Part shown: positions 7,269 through 16,392 of the stretch, one piece after another
How the letters are laid out: every line of letters starts with the position of its first letter
Numbering within the stretch: the stretch's first letter is position 1
NCBI GenBank assembly: GCA_031272615.1
Contig: JAISTL010000088.1
Coordinates: 1-21,944, forward strand
Direction of reading: 5' to 3'
Length of the DNA stretch: 21,944 nucleotides
DNA from: Methylobacteriaceae bacterium
GTDB lineage: Bacteria; Pseudomonadota; Alphaproteobacteria; Rhizobiales; Beijerinckiaceae
The notes under the pieces: model-generated
Seen by the model: only the letters and a program-made list of their open reading frames with translations
Databases searched by the model: none
What the model was told of the DNA's origin: nothing
Program-made: the position numbers and the translations under genes

Positions 7269-9155
7269 TCAGGCCGGTCCGGGCGCGGCGGGCGGCCCGG
7301 CCCGGTTCATCGCCCTGGCGCTCCGCCAGCAGTTGCCGATGATGAGCACGCCGCCTGCAAGCCCGACGATGTCGGTGACCGATTCCGGAATCAGCGCGCA
7401 CAGGGCGCAGGCCAGCACAAGGGCCCGCTCCGCAGGATTGAGGGCGCGGAAGATATAGCCCTGCACGGCAACCGCGCAGAGGAACGAACCGGCGATGCTG
7501 GTCACCACCACGGGAATGATTTCGTTGACTGTGCCCTGCAGCAGCAGCGCCGGCTGCACCACGAAGATATACGGCACCAGAAACGCCGGCAGCGCCAGGA
7601 AGCAGGCCTGGAAGCCGACGCGCATGGGTTTGTCTCCGGCAATTCCGGCGGCCACATAGGCGGCGATGGCCACCGGCGGCGTAATCGCCGAGATGATGCC
7701 GAAATAGAACACGAACATGTGGGCGGCGATGGGCATCACCCCGAACTTGGTCACCGCCGGCGCCACCAGAATGGCGAGGATGAGATAGGCCGCCACCGTC
7801 GGCACGCCCATGCCGAGAATGAGCGACGCCACCATGGCCAGCCCCAGCAGCACGAACAGACTGCCGCCGGCCATGCTGATGATGGCGGAGGAAAGCTTCA
7901 GGCCGACGCCGGTGGTGGTGAAGACGCCGATGACCAGGCCGGAGGCGGCGCAGATGACCGAGATCTGCAGCACGCCCATGGCCCCGGCATAGAGGCTGTC
8001 AATGAGCTTGGTGAAGGAAAAGCGCGTGCTGCTGCGAAAAAACGACACCACGACCACCGAGGCCGTCGCCCACAGCGCCGCGTACTGCGGCGAGGTCTGG
8101 TAGACGGCGATGAGGCCGATGAGGATGACCAGCGGCAGCAGCATATGCCCCTTGGCTTTCAGCATCTCCATGCCGCCCGGGCCGTCATAGGCGACGCCTT
8201 TGATGCCGTGCTTGCGGGAATAGAGGTCAATGCCGAAGAAAATCGCCACGTAATAGACCACCGCCGGCACAATCGCCGCCACCATGACGGTGGTATAGGG
8301 CACGCCGAGCACCTCCGCCATGATGAAGGCGGCAGCTCCCATGATCGGCGGCATGATCTGCCCGCCGGAGGAGGCGGTGGCTTCAACGGCGGCGGCCATT
8401 TTCGGCTCAAAGCCGGATTTCTTCATCAGCGGAATGGTGATCATCCCGGTGCCGACCACATTGGCGGCGGCGCTTCCGGAGATGGTGCCGAACAGCGACG
8501 AGGCGACCACGGCCACCTTGGCCGCGCCGCCGGAAAAGCGCCCGAAGGCCGCCATGGACAGGCTCATGAACAGGCCCGAGGCGCCGGAAACTTCAAGCAA
8601 CGCGGCGAAAATGATGAAGGCGCTGATCACGGACGTGGCGGCGGCAACGGGCGAGCCGAACATGCCCTCCGTCGACAGCGCCAGGTTGCCGACGACACGG
8701 TTGACGGAAACGCCGGGATGGCCGACGGCCGACGGCAGATATTGCCCCAGGAACAGATAGGCCATAAACGCCAGCACGATGGCCGTCATGATGAGGCCGA
8801 AGGTGCGCCATGTGGCGATGATCACCAGCACGATGAGAACGGAGCCGACCACCTTGTCCTCGAAGGTGAACATGCCCGAGCGCTCCTGCTGCAGGTCATA
8901 GGCGTTGGCGATGATGTAAAGGCAGCACGCGGCGGTGATGAGCGCCAGCAGAATGTAGAAGATGTCGGAGAGCAGGCTGCGGTGCTCGTTCTTGATGATG
9001 CCGACGCTCAAAAACGTCAGGCTCAGGGCGAACAGCAGATGGATGCTGCGGGCTGACAGCGCGTCATACAGCACCATGGAAATGGTGATTGAAAACAAGG
9101 CGAAGGCAATCGCCAAAACCTTGACCACCCGGCGCACCATTATCTCTCTGTCCAT
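7269..9155 (-). CDS. TRAP transporter permease, fused 4TM/12TM (DctQM-type) subunit
   Basis: Inner-membrane carrier that uses an ion gradient to import the ligand brought by a TAXI receptor. It has 628 residues and many hydrophobic helices. The N-terminal part (about 1-140) is the small-subunit-like domain and the rest is the large-subunit domain. Signature stretches are SGSAAANVVGTGMITIPLMKKSGF (from residue 226) and ASSGGQIMPPIMGAAAF (from 261), both typical of the fusion TRAP permeases that pair with TAXI receptors. The fused form agrees with the receptor type upstream. The gene starts 272 bp after the receptor gene, across a strong hairpin, and ends 74 bp before E2. The ribosome site is weak, and an in-frame ATG at 9140 is a less likely alternative. 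Confidence 0.92.
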   Translation of the reverse strand: MDREIMVRRVVKVLAIAFALFSITISMVLYDALSARSIHLLFALSLTFLSVGIIKNEHRSLLSDIFYILLALITAACCLYIIANAYDLQQERSGMFTFEDKVVGSVLIVLVIIATWRTFGLIMTAIVLAFMAYLFLGQYLPSAVGHPGVSVNRVVGNLALSTEGMFGSPVAAATSVISAFIIFAALLEVSGASGLFMSLSMAAFGRFSGGAAKVAVVASSLFGTISGSAAANVVGTGMITIPLMKKSGFEPKMAAAVEATASSGGQIMPPIMGAAAFIMAEVLGVPYTTVMVAAIVPAVVYYVAIFFGIDLYSRKHGIKGVAYDGPGGMEMLKAKGHMLLPLVILIGLIAVYQTSPQYAALWATASVVVVSFFRSSTRFSFTKLIDSLYAGAMGVLQISVICAASGLVIGVFTTTGVGLKLSSAIISMAGGSLFVLLGLAMVASLILGMGVPTVAAYLILAILVAPAVTKFGVMPIAAHMFVFYFGIISAITPPVAIAAYVAAGIAGDKPMRVGFQACFLALPAFLVPYIFVVQPALLLQGTVNEIIPVVVTSIAGSFLCAVAVQGYIFRALNPAERALVLACALCALIPESVTDIVGLAGGVLIIGNCWRSARAMNRAGPPAAPGPA

Positions 9156-9371
9156 AACACGTCACTTTCACTCATAAATCATTCGCGATACCGGGTGAGG
9201 CGGGAGAACGCGCATCAACCGTCACGGTCTATGGTCCGCAGGCTGAACTGTTCGCCGGTCGATGCGCGCGGCCAAACGGCATTCGGGGTTGGCCCGGGCG
9301 GAGCAGCTTGCCGTTCCGTCCGGGGGCGGGAATGCGTTGCCTCAAGGGCCCGGAGGGCTCTTGCTCCCGGT

Positions 9372-9406
9372 GTTCCGGCGGCCGCAGGGCCTGGGCCGCC
9401 GGGAAC
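9372..9406 (-). promoter_or_regulatory. Strong stem-loop between TAXI receptor and TRAP permease genes
   Basis: GTTCCGGCGGCC (9372-9383) pairs with GGCCGCCGGGAAC (9394-9406) through a 12-bp stem with one bulged G and a 10-nt loop. It starts about 20 bp past the receptor stop. Without a U-tract it is more likely an mRNA-protecting or attenuating hairpin that keeps receptor levels above permease levels. The remaining gap (9156-9371) holds no gene that I can support. Confidence 0.5.
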
Positions 9407-9427
9407 GTCTCAAATGGTCGTACCCTG

Positions 9428-10396
9428 TTATTTCAGAATGCCGACTTCCTTGAGATAGGCGGCCGCCGCCGGATGATAGGGCACCAGCGGTTCAGCCGGG
9501 TAATCCTTGTTGTCCAGCGAATAATAGCGCCCGTCGGGATGGATGGCCTTCAGGTCATTCTCGAAGCACAGGCGGATGAACTCCTTCACCGCCGCGTCGG
9601 GCATGTCCTTGTTGACGACGATGGCGTAGGGGAAGCCGATGGTCACGACATCGGTATCCTGCCCGTTATAGGTGTTGGCCGGGATGACGGCCTTCACCCA
9701 ATAGGGATGCTCCTTGAGAATCTCCGCCATGGTTTCTTCGCTCTGGCTGAGCAGCCGGATGGGCTTGGTCGAGGCGAGGTCGAGGATGGTGCTTGCCGGA
9801 TGCGACATGTTGTAGTTGCCGACGGGAATGGTGCCGTCTTTCAGCGCCGTCGTCTGGTCGGTGTAGGAGAGAATGGGGGTCTTGCCCTTGGGGAGTTCAA
9901 TGCCCCACGGCTTGTAGGTGGCGTAATCCAGCAGATAGGCGGCGACGCCGGGAGAGGTGGGAACCGTCATTCCCTTGAAATCACCGAGGGACTTGTAAGG
10001 TGAATCGCCCCACACCACCGAAGCGTGCATGCCGACATGCCCCATCATCAGGATGCGGATGTTTTCCAGCTTGGGTTTACCCTCGTATTCGCGCCCGGCG
10101 ATATAAGCGAAATAAGCGGAATCATACACCGTGAAGCCGAACCCGAATTCGCCGGAATTGACGAGGTTGAGGTTTTCGGTGGTGCCGGAGGTGGCTTGGG
10201 AGGTCACATCGAGAATCTTGGAGTTCTTGTTGATGATGTCCGCCATGCCGGCGCCGAGAATGTAATACACGCCGCCGCTGTTGCCCGTGCCGAAAATGGT
10301 CCGGACCTTGTCCTGGGCCGCGCCGGGGGCGCTCACCGCCACGGAAAGACCGCAGGCCGCGATAAAGGGAAGTATCTGTCTTTTTGTCAACTTCAT
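9428..10396 (-). CDS. TAXI-family TRAP transporter solute receptor
   Basis: Periplasmic ligand-binding protein of a TRAP transporter, 322 residues. It has a Sec signal peptide (cleavage near residue 27, after APGAA). The mature protein begins with the TAXI hallmark FGTGNSGGVYYILGAGMADIIN, followed by TSQATSGTTENLNLVNSGEFGFGF and a Leu/Tyr-rich C-terminus ending in HPAAAAYLKEVGIL. Ligands of this subfamily are poorly known; small carboxylates are the usual guess. Together with the dehydrogenase genes this points to a 2-oxo acid or related compound. First gene of the operon, with GAGGAGA seven bases before the ATG and a regulated upstream region. Confidence 0.93.
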   Translation of the reverse strand: MKLTKRQILPFIAACGLSVAVSAPGAAQDKVRTIFGTGNSGGVYYILGAGMADIINKNSKILDVTSQATSGTTENLNLVNSGEFGFGFTVYDSAYFAYIAGREYEGKPKLENIRILMMGHVGMHASVVWGDSPYKSLGDFKGMTVPTSPGVAAYLLDYATYKPWGIELPKGKTPILSYTDQTTALKDGTIPVGNYNMSHPASTILDLASTKPIRLLSQSEETMAEILKEHPYWVKAVIPANTYNGQDTDVVTIGFPYAIVVNKDMPDAAVKEFIRLCFENDLKAIHPDGRYYSLDNKDYPAEPLVPYHPAAAAYLKEVGILK

Positions 10397-10439
10397 TGAA
10401 GGGTCTCCTCATCCCTTGGGATTGATGGCATAATCAATT

Positions 10440-10455
10440 TGTGAACATGTTCACA
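10440..10455. promoter_or_regulatory. 16-bp perfect palindrome matching TGTGA-N6-TCACA
   Basis: TGTGAACATGTTCACA is symmetrical throughout and matches the CRP/FNR-family consensus halves exactly. It lies 44 bp before the TAXI receptor ATG, downstream of both candidate promoters of that operon. That position suits a repressor or roadblock better than a CRP activator. A GntR-type protein is another possible owner. Confidence 0.55.
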
Positions 10456-10485
10456 CGAGTCGGATCCGTATCGGGTGTTTGGAGT

Positions 10486-10515
10486 ATCATACGCAACCAC
10501 GGGATGCGGATTCAA
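10486..10515 (-). promoter_or_regulatory. Possible sigma-70 promoter for the TRAP/dehydrogenase operon
   Basis: On the minus strand TTGAAT (10515-10510), an 18-bp spacer and TATGAT (10491-10486). It would start transcription near 10479, just ahead of the palindrome at 10440-10455. It could give basal expression beside the sigma-54 promoter. Weak pattern-based call. Confidence 0.3.
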
Positions 10516-10616
10516 TAAAAACAAACGAATACATCGGTTCAACACCCGCGGACCTCCGGCCGTCTTGTTGTTGTTACGCACTGGGCCGGCGCCGCAAGTG
10601 TGATAACTCTATCATG

Positions 10617-10632
10617 AGCAATAAGCGTGCCA
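10617..10632 (-). promoter_or_regulatory. Sigma-54 (-24/-12) promoter for the TRAP/dehydrogenase operon
   Basis: The minus strand reads TGGCACG-CTTA-TTGCT, identical to the textbook RpoN consensus TGGCACG-N4-TTGCW with the invariant GG and GC at the correct spacing. Predicted start near 10606, leaving a leader of about 210 nt before the TAXI receptor gene. The divergent neighbour is a sigma-54 activator with an intact GAFTGA motif, which makes this pairing very likely functional. Confidence 0.85.
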
Positions 10633-10752
10633 AACTCATTTTCAGGTGGAATCGTCTTTTGTCGTAGAAAAAACTGGGAATCTGTCGCGTATGGGTGTAT
10701 GGTTTCAGGACACATATGCACAAATATAAGACATTTCCCGGGGAATTCCATC

Positions 10753-12678
<1,926 letters not shown>

Positions 12679-12724
12679 GGCGCCCGGGACGGCAGAGCGC
12701 CGCGGCGGAATTGCCCCGGCGCCT

Positions 12725-12784
12725 GCTCAGCCCTTGCCGCCGGTTTTATTGTAGCCGTATTGTAGCGTTTATTGTAGCCTGGTT
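12725..12784. repeat. 60-bp direct repeat, left copy
   Basis: Identical base for base to 14825-14884, with abrupt loss of similarity on both sides. Inside it the word ATTGTAGC occurs three times (12748, 12759, 12771). It lies between the sigma-54 activator and the TOPRIM-like gene, in a 184-bp convergent gap with no gene. There are no inverted ends or transposase. Confidence 0.95.
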
Positions 12785-12862
12785 TCCGGTGTCAGCGGAA
12801 GTCTTGCGAACCCCTTTCTGCCCGGATGACGCCGGAAGAAACGGGATCAGCCACGACATGTT

Positions 12863-13474
12863 TTACAACCCGCGTGAAAGTTCCCGCAGCCGGCGGAGAC
12901 ACCGGTCGAGGCTTGGAGCGCAGGCCGCCGCCGCTTCGATATCCCAGTGGTTGAAGATGTATTCCCGCATCAACGAACTATATTCCGGACCGACCTTGGC
13001 GAGATGTCCGCCGGGCGGCGCGACGCCCTCTTTGATCCTGGTTTTGTGAGAGTGCCTGGCAATGTTCACAAGAGTTTGTTTGGGGTCGGTCTCTTTTTCG
13101 GGTTCCCGCGGAAGTCTGCTCACCGAAACGCTGAAATAACGAGCCAGCCCCTCGCGGTCAGCCATCAGCCAACTTTCCAGCTCGTTGACGGCGAACCGGC
13201 AGAGAAAGGTGGGCAAGGGCTTCGGTACGCTGCCGAGCACATACTCCCGCAACGCAGCGGGAGCGCACGGTGCGCCGGAATCGCGATAATCCGTGAGTAT
13301 CAGAACACCGCTGGTCGCCGTGGCCAAGGGGTGTAGTTTGGCCGCCAGCTTCCTGACATAGACGTAACCGCGTCCGCTGCCGTATATGGTTCCAAGGGTA
13401 TGTCCGCAGGCGGTAATCAGTTTGCCGCCGACACACGTCTCCAGATAGCCTTCCGGGAGCAGGTGGATAATCAT
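12863..13474 (-). CDS. TOPRIM-like (DUF4276-type) protein partnered with AAA ATPase, probable defence effector
   Basis: A 203-residue protein that looks like the DUF4276/TOPRIM-like nuclease group. The acidic clusters sit where that fold expects metal ligands: Glu8 and Glu12 (LLPEGYLET), Asp62/Asp65 (LILTDYRDSG) and Glu98/Glu100 with Asp106 (AVNELESWLMAD). Such proteins are encoded next to AAA_21-type ATPases and are related in idea to the TOPRIM halves of OLD, PARIS (AriB) and RloAB systems. ATG 13474 overlaps the ATPase stop as ATGA and gives the expected beta-strand start; ATG 13483 in the same frame is possible. It is the second gene of a two-gene unit. Domain family is fairly likely; nuclease activity is inferred. 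Confidence 0.75.
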   Translation of the reverse strand: MIIHLLPEGYLETCVGGKLITACGHTLGTIYGSGRGYVYVRKLAAKLHPLATATSGVLILTDYRDSGAPCAPAALREYVLGSVPKPLPTFLCRFAVNELESWLMADREGLARYFSVSVSRLPREPEKETDPKQTLVNIARHSHKTRIKEGVAPPGGHLAKVGPEYSSLMREYIFNHWDIEAAAACAPSLDRCLRRLRELSRGL

Positions 13475-14592
13475 GGCAGCCATTGGATTGGTCGGATGCC
13501 GCCGGGGCGTGTTTTCGGCAGCATGGTTTCGGCGACGGAAAGCCCGTTTCGGATCAAGCGGATATCATCGTCATCCGGCCCGAAAATCACGGACCCCTCT
13601 TTTCCCGGCTCTACCCGCAGCACCTCGTTGGCGCCGATGCCTTCATCGCACAACAGCGCTTCGGCGTGAGTGGTGACGAAAATCTGCCGGGTCGGCTTTC
13701 TTCTGCTCCGATCCAAATCAAAAAACAGTGCGGGCAGACGGCGGACAATCGCCTCGTGCAGCGATAGTTCCGGTTCTTCCAGCAGCAGCGGCCCGTCTGT
13801 ATCGAACAATGACCACAGAAGTGTCAACAGTCGCAAGGTGCCGTCGGAAAGAGCCGCCTCATTCTGATAAGCGCCGGGCGAACGCCAGTGTTCATAATTC
13901 ACCTTGAAATGCGGAATGCCGGTAACCCGGTCCTGTTCAACCGACAACGTCTTGAACCCCGGAACCGCAATCGTCAGGACAGCGTTGATTTTCTTCAGGC
14001 GGGCTTCTCTGGTTTTTGCGGGCGTGTTCCAGATCTGCGACACCAGGTCCCGGCCGTAGGGATCGTTTCGGTTCGGGGAAGGGGAAAAACTTTTCGGGTC
14101 CCGCACCAACTGCGGCAGAATGTGACGATAGCGGATCGACGAAAAGAAATTGGCGATCTCACGAAAATCCCTGTTCGTATTGACCTGTTGCAGCGCCGTT
14201 TGTGTGAGACGCACCTCATCGGCGGCATCGGGTTTGTCCGGTCGCTCGAGGATGGTGCGGCCTTCGCGTGATACCGCTTCACGGCTGACCAGAGGGACGC
14301 CGTTTTTCCCGGAAAAAGCGAGCTCATAGCGCCATGTGTTGTCCAGCGTGACGGAAATCAGAACGTCCGACGATGGCCGGGCATCGAGATAGCGCACCGC
14401 TTTCATGCCGCCTCGTATGGCCACCGCCGGGGCCAGGCCGTCCAACGCCACATCATGCAGAAACCGCAGGGAATCGAGAAAATTGGATTTTCCCGAGGCG
14501 TTCGGGCCGATGAGAAAGACGCGTTTTCCGCAGGCCACCGTGACGTCGCCGAAGTTCTTCCAGTTTTTCAGATGAATTCCGGTGAAAATCAT
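13471..14592 (-). CDS. AAA_21/ABC-type ATPase (OLD/RecF-like), probable defence sensor
   Basis: A 373-residue ATPase of the RecF/SMC-like ABC group. The start MIFTGIHLKNWKNF is the typical first strand. Walker A is GPNASGKS (29-36), the signature is LSDGT (248-252), Walker B is LLLEEPE (269-275) and the H-loop is VTTHAEALL. There is no long coiled coil or fused nuclease domain, so the catalytic partner is probably the coupled TOPRIM-like gene. ATG 14592 follows GGAG by seven bases; the open frame extends 16 codons upstream to 14640 without a good site. Paired ATPase + TOPRIM genes act as abortive-infection systems in PARIS and OLD families. The pair is enclosed by the 60-bp direct repeats and is less G+C-rich than the flanking operons. 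Confidence 0.85.
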   Translation of the reverse strand: MIFTGIHLKNWKNFGDVTVACGKRVFLIGPNASGKSNFLDSLRFLHDVALDGLAPAVAIRGGMKAVRYLDARPSSDVLISVTLDNTWRYELAFSGKNGVPLVSREAVSREGRTILERPDKPDAADEVRLTQTALQQVNTNRDFREIANFFSSIRYRHILPQLVRDPKSFSPSPNRNDPYGRDLVSQIWNTPAKTREARLKKINAVLTIAVPGFKTLSVEQDRVTGIPHFKVNYEHWRSPGAYQNEAALSDGTLRLLTLLWSLFDTDGPLLLEEPELSLHEAIVRRLPALFFDLDRSRRKPTRQIFVTTHAEALLCDEGIGANEVLRVEPGKEGSVIFGPDDDDIRLIRNGLSVAETMLPKTRPGGIRPIQWLP

Positions 14593-14997
14593 GGAAAGTC
14601 TCCGCTCCTTCCCCTCGATGCGGCGCGGTTTTGAACTCACGGCATTCTACATCAGTTTTCGCTGTGGCGCCACCGGTAAACCGAAAAGAGAGAAACAACC
14701 GGCTTTTGCCGCCCCGATTTAATCACGGGAACTGCCCGCGATATGGCTTGACGCGAAAAGCCCGCCTCATCCGCCGTCCCCTCGCCCCAACCGGACTGAC
14801 TATAACTTGGCCGGGAATTTGAGCGCTCAGCCCTTGCCGCCGGTTTTATTGTAGCCGTATTGTAGCGTTTATTGTAGCCTGGTTGCAACGGCGGCCCTGC
14901 AATACACTTTGCGGCCAAGCTGACATCGCGTTGGCTAAAACTCGACGTGAGCAACTTATGTTGTGGCCCTGCACGAATGTCCGCCCTGACGGGAGCA
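14593..14997. other. Gene-free stretch upstream of the ATPase gene
   Basis: This 405-bp gap carries the right 60-bp repeat copy (14825-14884). Nearer the ATPase it has a minus-strand TAGAAT -10-like box (14649-14644) with the perfect palindrome GTGGCGCCAC (14664-14673) just upstream, where an operator would sit. No -35 is clear. I see no gene; the short frames across it are not protein-like. Confidence 0.45.
14825..14884. repeat. 60-bp direct repeat, right copy
   Basis: Same orientation and identical to 12725-12784, exactly 2,100 bp away. It ends at 14884 where the next base differs and similarity stops. With the left copy it encloses the ATPase/TOPRIM-like pair and no other gene. Confidence 0.95.
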
Positions 14998-16137
14998 TTA
15001 CGCTGAAGGCCTGTTCTCCAAAATGCGCCAGTAACCGGATTTTCTGGAGCCGACACGTTCAATCAACCCTGCCGCCCGGAGCGCCCTCATGCTCTTCGCT
15101 ATTGTCACCCGATGTTTGCCGGTCAGTTCTGCAAGTTGCACCTGCGTCAGGGTTCCGTCGCGGCGCATCAAACCCAGAATCTCATTTCGAATAGTGTTTT
15201 TGGTCGCCTTTCCGGAGTGGTTCACAATTTCTTGAGCGTTCGCGTTCGACGCCCCGTTTACACCCGCATGTTCATCTCCGTTATTTTTCGAGCTGTGCGG
15301 CATGACTTTCAACTGGTCATAATAGTGGTTTTTGTTGAACAGCGTCACCTTGAACAGCGCATCGGATGCATAGAACTCAGGCTGCAACGGGAAGCCTTCG
15401 TACTCACCGATAATGCGTCTGATGCCCGATGTATAATTCTCGATATAGTCGAGCTTGTCGAGGGCTTTGACCAATATCGGGTTGCGCTTCGCGTTCGCTC
15501 CGTTCAGGATGTCTTCAATTGAGAGACCCTCGGGAACTCCGCCCGGAGAATAAATCTCGATACGGTTATCGAACACAAAGACGCGGATATCCGCGGATAA
15601 TGTATAGTCGCGGTGGCAATAGCAATTCAGGATTGCTTCCCGAACGGCTTTGGCCGGGTAATCGGGGAGCACCGTGCGTTGCGGACTGCCTGTAATCACC
15701 ACCCGTTCCCGGATGACCAGCTTCATATAATCCATGGCCTTGTCGATTTGTTCGGCGATGGAGCCGGAATACTCCTTTTTGTCGAGAAACGTGTCGACCT
15801 TCAGGCCCTCAAACACGGCGATTTTCGTCACAAACGGGTTGGAGGCGCTGAGAATCAACCCGGCATTGTTGTAATTTCCTCCGGGCTTGCGGATCTCCAG
15901 TCCGAAATCATCGAAGACAATGCCGCGGTCAGCCAGACGCTTTGCGACATAGGAAAAATCAAGCGTATCATACGGCGTCAGCTGACGTTCGTACTGGTGG
16001 GCAACATCCGAAATCAGCATGCGTTTGATTTCGTCGTCGCTGGCTCTGCTGTTCAGGAACGCGACAATTTCCGCCTTCAACTCGTTTTTCGGAGGAAAGT
16101 CCCTTTTGAATTCCTCGAAGGTGTGCTCGTTTTTCAC
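14998..16137 (-). CDS. HATPase_c_4/winged-helix regulator-like protein with internally deleted AlbA_2 domain
   Basis: Proteins of this family have an N-terminal AlbA_2 (Schlafen-like) domain, a middle region, a divergent GHKL-like ATPase domain (HATPase_c_4) and a C-terminal winged helix. Here the ATPase boxes are visible as VREAILNCYCHRDY and NRIEIYSPGGVP, and the HTH as LTQVQLAELTGKHRVTIAKSMRAL near the end. The N-terminus begins like AlbA_2 (EEFKRDFPPKNELKAEIVAFLNS, residues 8-30) but jumps at about residue 31 to ASDDEIKRML, which normally follows that domain, so its core seems lost in frame. GTG 16137 is chosen because AGGAG lies seven bases upstream; ATG 16185 and 16176 in the same frame lack a site. 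It has 379 residues, short for the family. Base composition is lower in G+C than the metabolic genes. Confidence 0.7.
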   Translation of the reverse strand: MKNEHTFEEFKRDFPPKNELKAEIVAFLNSRASDDEIKRMLISDVAHQYERQLTPYDTLDFSYVAKRLADRGIVFDDFGLEIRKPGGNYNNAGLILSASNPFVTKIAVFEGLKVDTFLDKKEYSGSIAEQIDKAMDYMKLVIRERVVITGSPQRTVLPDYPAKAVREAILNCYCHRDYTLSADIRVFVFDNRIEIYSPGGVPEGLSIEDILNGANAKRNPILVKALDKLDYIENYTSGIRRIIGEYEGFPLQPEFYASDALFKVTLFNKNHYYDQLKVMPHSSKNNGDEHAGVNGASNANAQEIVNHSGKATKNTIRNEILGLMRRDGTLTQVQLAELTGKHRVTIAKSMRALRAAGLIERVGSRKSGYWRILENRPSA

Positions 16138-16365
16138 TGACCTGCTCCTGACCCCGCAGTATTCCACGATCGTCATTCCGGCCATGGTATACAGGTTCGG
16201 ATCGATATCTTCGGATATTCCGGCACGTTGGAGATTCTCTACAGGCCTGCGCGTGTCGGAACCTGAAGACGGTGCACTTTTATCACCTTTGGCGGTTCAG
16301 CGCCACTCTTCGTGGAAATCATATTTCGACGCTCCCGGTTATCGGGGTGTCGGGCGCCATGGAAC

Positions 16366-16392
16366 CACCCGGGGATTGCAATTCACCCGGGG
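16366..16392. repeat. CACCCGGGG direct repeats around ATTGCAATT
   Basis: CACCCGGGG occurs at 16366-16374 and 16384-16392, separated by ATTGCAATT, which contains the 8-bp palindrome ATTGCAAT. The 18-bp offset is not a whole number of 10.5-bp turns. The set overlaps the candidate -35 of the CRISPR operon, so it is a plausible operator. Confidence 0.6.

Larger units (their letters stand above)
10397..10752. promoter_or_regulatory. Divergent regulatory region between TAXI receptor and activator genes
   Basis: This 356-bp gap serves both directions. It contains the sigma-54 promoter, the candidate sigma-70 promoter and the palindrome listed separately. For the plus-strand regulator a TATAAG -10-like box lies at 10725-10730 without a clear -35. 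The activator's own sites should lie upstream of 10632; an imperfect GTGTATG / CACATATG pair around 10694-10717 is the only candidate seen. Confidence 0.55.

Noticed and set aside
6013..7401. Extended E2 start at 7401
   Set aside because: The 69 extra residues are Arg/Pro-rich and lie before the universal lipoyl-domain start; ATG 7194 has a good ribosome site.
7227..9056. A 609-codon plus-strand open frame over the TRAP permease
   Set aside because: It is extremely His/Arg/Gly/Gln-rich, the complement of hydrophobic codons of the membrane protein; no domain.
12725..14884. Direct repeats considered as ends of an insertion sequence
   Set aside because: There are no terminal inverted repeats, no transposase, and the repeats are far longer than target duplications.
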